From contig NC_091125.1 in assembly GCF_040183065.1 (NCBI RefSeq), forward strand, positions 128,653,621 to 128,717,620: 64,000 bases of DNA, given 5' to 3'. Positions 56,626 to 64,000 of the stretch are shown here, in pieces. A model generated the notes under the pieces. That model was not told the origin of the DNA and searched no databases. It saw only the letters and a list, made by a program, of their open reading frames with translations. The stretch is from Periplaneta americana. Taxonomy: Eukaryota > Arthropoda > Insecta > Blattodea > Blattidae. The number at the start of each line of letters is the position of its first letter. The first letter of the stretch is position 1. The position numbers and the translations under genes were made by a program.

Positions 56626-57385
56626 TAACGGAGGGTAAGTGTGCGCGGTCGGATAAGAGTGCTCTCGTGAATTTTTCATAGTTGGTACGACTACTGCAAA
56701 ATTGGCTTTCATTACTCTATTGAGTATAGATTATTGACAAGGTTTAGATATACGTTGGTCGAGCCGCAGAAGAATCTCTATTTAAAAAGGTGTATAAAGG
56801 TTTTACTTGAAAGCTCGTGTAATTTTTTCGAAAGAAAACTTGAGCTTTCTACAGAGTTATAAGTCAGTCAGAAGGAACATGTTGACATTAAAATGAAGCC
56901 CTATTTGAAGCAATGAAGTAGCATGTATTAATGTCCTATGATCGTATTATGCTGCTCCTTAGCAACACATTCTTAAACTGATATCGGCTAAGAGTGTGCA
57001 CAGAATGAGCGGGTAAGAGTGCACGAGTTACGTTCAAGTTACGAAGGATTTGGAGCATTTGCATGCGACTATTGTTCTTGAGCTCTTTTTTGTAATCATT
57101 GTCCATTAGTTCTCGTTTCTACAGTTGTTGTAGTTAAGTTTATTACTGAATCTCATATTTCTTTTGTGAGCATTGTGCTGTAGAATAGTGTAAAAAAACT
57201 GAATTATAAGTGCATTAAAAGTCTGAAAATTTCTATATCTGCCTCAAAAGACTTCTCATCTGAAACAAATTGTTTTGGCATGAACTCAAATGTTTGTTTC
57301 ATAACTTAATCACTGCAAACTCTTTATGCTTACTCTTATCCGCCTGTGCAGGTAAGATCGTGCATTTGCCTCCTTTAAAAAAAAT
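56626..57385. repeat. Possible degenerate TIR element
   Basis: GCGGTCGGATAAGAGT (56648) and its near complement ACTCTTATCCGCCTGTGC (57333) frame an AT-rich core; GGGTAAGAGTGCACGAG recurs at 57010. Confidence 0.35.
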
Positions 57386-57550
57386 CACATTTCATTTATT
57401 TACTATCTCCTCCTAAAGTCCATCTGCTGAATTTATAATCCGTATAATACTGTCATTCATTAAACAAGTTTTCAATATTTTATCTATAATACAATAGATT
57501 CCACCAGTGATCTCAACATTATAAACTGGATACACAACTCCTCTAGACAA

Positions 57551-58335
57551 ATGCTGAAAAAATCGTTATGTGTAACTTCCGTACTATTGGCACACCTGAA
57601 GCGTATCTCTTTAAATTATTTCTCTACTTCTCGAATAATTTTAACTTTGTCACTCAGACTTGTCTACCTTCCTCCCAGTACCTCATCAAAACTGCAGCCA
57701 ATAGATCAAGGTGTGATTAAGAACTTAAAACTCACTACCGGAAACGAGCAATAAAAAGGATCATCAAGAATATTGAAATGAGTAAACCTGACAGTGATAT
57801 TAATCTCCTGGATGCCATCCACATTCTGAAAATGTCTTGGGAAGATGTGAAGCCTGCAACAATAGCAAATTGCTTCTGGAAAGCTGGATTCACTACTAAT
57901 GAGTGCGTAGATGAAGAAGTTGAAGTTTCTACAGCTACACCGGTTCCCGAAGGGTGGTCTATCTTCCAGGAGCATTTCGAATGCCAGAAAACAGATTTCG
58001 AGGCGTATAATAATATAAAGGTAGATTCTGACGTCATTGTTGCAGGGCACCCCTCAGATGAAGACATCATTAACGCAGTAACGCATCATGAAGATTCTGA
58101 TGCTGGAGAAGATGATGATCAAGGACATGAAGACGTGACAAATGTGCAGCCGACTTCACATCAGACATTGTAAGCCTTAGAAACTATAAGAATGTTTATT
58201 TAGGACCAATCATTAGTGAGTCTGTGTTTACATCACTAAATGTGGTTGAGAACTTTGTGGAGGAAAGTCGAGCACAGAAAATGAAGCAGAAGAAGATGGC
58301 GTATTTCTTCAAGTCATGGAAAGGTAGATAATGGC
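57551..58335 (+). pseudogene. pogo/Tigger transposase C-terminal pseudogene
   Basis: VYLPPSTSSKLQPIDQGVIK is the last catalytic-Asp block of pogo/Tigger DDE domains (LPPNTTS..QP.DQG.I). After a frameshift comes HYRKRAIKRIIKNIEMSK, then NLLDAIHILKMSWEDVKPAT and NCFWKAGF, then an acidic tail. The upstream DDE region is not readable. The likely right end of its element is at 59517-59538. Confidence 0.78.
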
Positions 58336-58691
58336 CCGTTTGCATATTGCATTGTTAAATTTATTTTATTTATTTAGCTAACCAGCTAGTAGGCAAAGTG
58401 AGTACAAATTAAAATTATAAACAAAAATGTTTCTAGCCAGGTCTTAGCCAATAATATAACATAAAATTTACAAAGACAGTTTACTAAACACTGCAATTAA
58501 CTTAATTCAGACCGATAAATAACACACAAGAGCAAAAAAATAGAGAAAAAGAGAGAAAAACACATTTAATATAAACTGACAATCAGACAGATAAAAAATA
58601 TACACATTTGTTAATTTAAGGGGAGGCAGAGGTGAAATTTTCGGACAAAACTGAAGAAAAAATGAAAATTTGGTTTTTTCCATTTTTATTA

Positions 58692-58922
58692 ATAATAATA
58701 AATATGTTTTATTTAACGAAGCTCGCAACTTCAGAGGTTATATCAGCGTCGCCGAATGTGCCGGAATTTTGTCCCGCAGGAGTTCTTTTACATGCCAGTA
58801 AATCTACTGACATGAGCCTGTAGCATGTAAGCATACTTAAATGCCATCGACCTGGCCCGGGATCGAACCCGCAACCTTGGGCATAGAAGGCCAGCGCTAT
58901 ACCAACTTGCCAACCAGGTCGA
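58692..58922 (-). mobile_element. SINE-B with 12-bp TSD
   Basis: Minus strand: GTTGGTATAGCGCTGGCCTT, GCGGGTTCGATCCCGGGCC, body AACTCCTGCGGGACAAAATT. CCATTTTTATTA is duplicated at 58680-58691 and 58923-58934. Confidence 0.92.
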
Positions 58923-59516
58923 CCATTTTTATTATATTTATTTTCATATTCCGATGTTAGTTTTTGATTTTGTGTCCTTTAAAAGTATGAAATTAAAACC
59001 ACGATAACTGTATTACTAGGCCTATATTATTCCCATAATAAACTAATACTGTAATACTTATCATTATTTATATACCTTCTCTGAACATATAAATAAAAAA
59101 AAAATATTGAAAATTTCTTACAATATGGTGCATGGAGCATTTTATATCAAACGTTGTAAATTTTTATAAAATTATTAATATTTACAGAACTATTATACTT
59201 AGAAAGTTGAAACTTGGTATGTCCATTACTAATAACGTACTTAGTATCCATGATCAATTTCAAACAAATCGGATAAATTTTGTGGATTTTGAAATATTCA
59301 CCTCTACCTCCCCTTGACTTAGATAATGTAATAATGCTTTCATAATTACGAACACCCATTTTTATTACATAAATTTAGACAACTACGTGTATATGTTGTA
59401 AGCCCACATACAGTATTTTGCTACCAATATATCACAAATTTAACATTTTTCCTACGTATCTCGATAACTCGAATTTTCGATAAGTCGAATTTATTTTGAC
59501 ATCCCCTAACGATTCG

Positions 59517-59538
59517 AGATATCGAAGTTCGACTGTAT
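59517..59538. repeat. pogo/Tigger-type right end
   Basis: GAGATATCGAAGTTCGACTG followed by TA, the complement of a CAGTCGAACTTCGATATCTC end. Confidence 0.55.
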
Positions 59539-59756
59539 ATAATTATGATGTTCAGGATGTACCATTCTTCATGGATTTATCAAAATCATATAGAGTTATA
59601 GACTATAGATCACACTTTTACTAGACGACAAACTACTTAATTATTATGATGTTTGGGACATAACATTGCTAGCTAACCGATAGATTACAAATGAATCAAT
59701 TTGAAAGCAGTGAATAAAATTAAGTGCAGTCTAATTAGATAAGAGGGAAATTAAAT

Positions 59757-60015
59757 TTGGTATAGGCATACCCCAGGACTCCATCTTGGGGCTTCTCATG
59801 TTTATAATTTATGTTAACGAACCACCATCTTTACACAATGGATATATTACTATGTTTGCTGATGATACAATAATTCTCAACAACAACTCAAATATAGAAA
59901 ATTTCGAGACCTATACTTTCATTCATAACGAAATGGGTTACCCAATTCTTTGAAAGTAATTACTTATTTATTAACTACATCAAATTAATTAATATATTGT
60001 ATTTGAAACAACAAC
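59757..60015 (+). mobile_element. LINE reverse-transcriptase fragment 1
   Basis: GIPQDSILGLLMFIIYVNEP then YITMFADDTIILNNNSN (FADD active site), then after a frameshift QFFESNYLFINYIK. Jockey-type RT, truncated. Confidence 0.75.
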
Positions 60016-61413
<1,398 letters not shown>

Positions 61414-61419
61414 AGTCTA

Positions 61420-64000
61420 ACTAGTATTGAAAAATGTCTTAACGTACTGTAGCCTGCACATAAAAAAATCAGGTAATCTTAGAGCTACTAAATTCCTTAT
61501 ATATATAAAAATTTGACTTGGGATATCTGCATTGACCGTATTTGTAATTAAATCGGTAGTAACCCTTATGTACCGTTACTGAAAAGATTAGCCAAATTCT
61601 TTAAACATGATTTAAAAACAATATACTATAGTCGCATATATCTACGAGTATTTATCTCCTATGGGATAAAAGTTCGGGTCAAAGCGCAAATACAGGGTGG
61701 GTCATAGTGATTGACAGATCGAAATTGTGATGTTTCGGCCAATAATTCAGAGGAAAGGTTGATGTTGATTATATAAGTGTTAAAAGTGTATATAGAACAA
61801 TGAACAAATAAATTAATTTGAAGGATTGGATATATCTTGAGTATTAGGAAAACGATGTTATAGGAACTATAAAGAAAAGCAAAGGACTCGATAAAATATT
61901 ATCCAAGACTGGAATAAACGTTGGAAAAGAAAAGGAAAATAAATAATTAATATAACAGATTGACAACACGTGTTTAATACAAAATTATAATATAAAAACT
62001 AAAATTCGTAACATTCACGTGATGATAACAGTGAACGATATACAATATAGTCACTCCTGATCCCGCCTACGAAACAATTAAATACCTCCCACATGCCTCG
62101 ACTGTTATTTGGGCTGCCTGAGCAAGAAAATGAACGGCTTAAGTCAGACAATGTACGCGGTACAGTCACTCTACCTCAAGGCAGCCATCGCATGCTCGAA
62201 CTGCCCGCTCCGCTGGCTTGCTATCGGAGAAGGCATGAAGGCAGCTCATTGCAATTCAGTGTATACTCTTTGGTTACGACCATGCACAATGTTTTTAAGT
62301 GTTCTACATACCATGAAGCACAGCATATACGATGATAAGATTTATGTTTATACGTCCGAACATGCATCTTTCATAACAAAGGAGGAAGTATAACATTCTG
62401 CTTGGCGCTTGTGGTCCCGGTAGTCACAAATATCTATTCAACATGTTGATTAAAGTAAAGGTGAGTATATTAATATTGTCTTATATGTATGAATTATGTA
62501 ATACTGTGTGCCGATACTGTTGACATGTTTGGCAAATGATGTTAAATTATTGTATTTTCTTTTTCTTCCATATTCCCGAGCACAGACGTTGACAGGGAAG
62601 GAGGTAAAGTATATTTCCATTTTCTTAAAATAATTTCTTAGGATATTACCGAAAACCAAAGAAACACACAAGAAATCGCATGTGTTGAGTTCAATGTACA
62701 TTTGAAATATCTACCATAACCAAAATTGTAATATAATTGAATTAGCGGTATAGGTATTTTAACTTCGAACCAGTATGTCTTTATTTGTAGGTATACTTGA
62801 CATTTGGAAACATATTTTGCGGTAACGTATACCTGTCTTGAAATCAAGGGGCGATGACAAAGACAGTATTCTAGCTAGTTCCATGGGTTACAAAATGTTT
62901 GTTTAAATAAATTTAGATATTTTTCCCAAATTATGTAGGCCTACACTATTAAATTGATCAAGTGACAATAACGTCTCTCTTCTTTCCTGCAAATATGAAG
63001 TCTATTGGCCTGTTACGTCTCAAACGGTTCTTCGGAAAATACATTCTAGGCTGCAAGAAAGTTCCGGTACTGGTCATCCAAATAAGTGACGGGGATAAAT
63101 TTCAGAACACGGATTCCTTCCTTTCTTACTTCAAAATTCCAAACTTGTGCACACAAAATAAATGATTGCACTGAGAAGTGCCTTTTCGTAAGCGTGATGA
63201 TGTGCATTCGACAAACGCAGACAAATCTGCTATTTTTAGTATTTTAGGATATAATTGATATAATTGTCAGTGAGGAATCCGTATACTGAAATTTTCCCGT
63301 GTTTTCTTAGAAATTCTTTTTTCATCCGTCTTTTCCACATATTGCATCTTGAAGTTTCTGTAGGTCGATTTGCTGATTGTGTCATGTGGGCTGTGTTAAT
63401 TAAGTTAATTTCTTATTTTCAATACACGTTTTTCTATGTATTATAGTATTTATAGCTTCTAGTCTGTTGTATATTTCAGAAATTTGTCTGTAGCCTTGAT
63501 TAAGGATACCAGTATCTTTTATTTTTGACATGTCTGTGTTTTGCTACTGTACAGGCATGTTGGTATTGTCGTCACCTTGTAATTCGTTATGGTTTTTCCG
63601 ATATTCTTTTGGTATAAATTTGGCATACAGCGTACGAATTATAGATATTTCTGAATGGAATTTCTGCAGGATTTCCAATCTCGAGCACCCCAACACATAC
63701 TGCCTGTTTCTCGACCTGTTGCTAGCCTTTCTGCCATAACAGAACGTGCTTCACTGTCTAATATAGAAGCAGAGATTATTCTTCAATCTTATTATTAAAC
63801 TTCAGGTTTAAGAGTGTAGGCTAATTAAATGCTGTCAATGTTAATTTGATCTTAGACTTACATGAAATGTTCAGAATGATGCCCATTGCATTTCGCATGA
63901 CTTCAGTGAATTTTATTTTTGAACAGTACTGAAAAGTTGTATGTGGTTGATTTAGCCTACGAGTTTTTTTTAGTCTCTTCATTTCAACCTGGTTATTTCT
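61420..64000. other. No recognised gene
   Basis: AT-rich; frames up to 94 codons (62093-62393 region) show no known motif, and no repeat boundaries were found. Confidence 0.4.

Overview
The window reads as AT-rich, repeat-dense insect nuclear DNA. It is most consistent with a cockroach (Blattodea, possibly Periplaneta americana). That assignment rests on remembered repeat families (DUF4817-type transposons, tRNA-derived SINEs, RTE-like LINE ends), on a short interstitial (CCTAA/TTAGG)n tract at 38613-38656, and on spliceosomal gene structure; no search was run. There is no bacterial, organellar or viral gene organisation.

Only one host protein-coding gene can be supported: a UBE2QL1-type (UBE2Q-like) ubiquitin-conjugating enzyme on the + strand. 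Its first coding exon (45524-46255) is markedly GC/CpG-rich, and its last coding exon (51354-51482) encodes the conserved C-terminus. They join in phase 0 across a 5.1-kb intron, giving 286 residues with the catalytic Cys at residue 214. The intron is packed with SINE, LINE and MITE insertions.

The rest is mostly transposable elements and their debris. Region by region: 1-2.6 kb holds unique DNA, a LINE stub and two adjacent MITEs. 2.6-3.6 kb holds a DUF4817 transposon deletion derivative and a Tc1 remnant. 4-7.7 kb is a nest of tRNA-derived SINEs (two inverted pairs), LINE 3' ends and AT microsatellites. 7.8-8.9 kb has a LINE fragment and a diverged tandem duplication. 10.5-19.5 kb has RTE-like LINE copies (one 5'-inverted), a second DUF4817 derivative, a TA-flanked MITE and a TTAA-flanked element. 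19.5-21.7 kb has a decayed minisatellite, then an inverted block of tRNA-containing repeat units with a 54-bp-repeat insert. 22.3-26.0 kb has a LINE C-terminus and a PIF/Harbinger element containing a broken widespread arthropod-type ORF and a nested LINE. 27 and 43 kb carry two copies of a MITE-like repeat with a (CATAT)n core. 28.9-30.1 kb has a transposase fragment, a long-armed foldback and a pogo-type end. 30.8-33.4 kb is a purine-rich minisatellite with a 240-bp higher-order repeat. 34.4-35.6 kb is a Harbinger-type MITE with a nested SINE. 36.1-37.8 and 40.1-41.7 kb are pogo/Tigger deletion derivatives, the second with a nested LINE. 43.4-44.0 kb is a TA-flanked foldback with a 5x92-bp arm. 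45.4-51.5 kb is the UBE2QL1-like gene. 52.1-52.9 kb is a TTAA-flanked long-TIR element. 55.5-59.5 kb has a cloverleaf-like hairpin set, a 500-bp palindrome and a pogo transposase C-terminus. 59.7-61.4 kb has two abutting reverse-transcriptase fragments ending in a compound tetranucleotide tail. 61.4-64 kb shows nothing recognised.

Many insertions could be dated relative to each other by nesting, and many have readable target-site duplications (TSDs): 9-13 bp for LINEs and SINEs, TA for pogo/mariner-type, TWA for Harbinger-type, TTAA for the two GGGG-ended elements. No intact transposase or reverse transcriptase is present.
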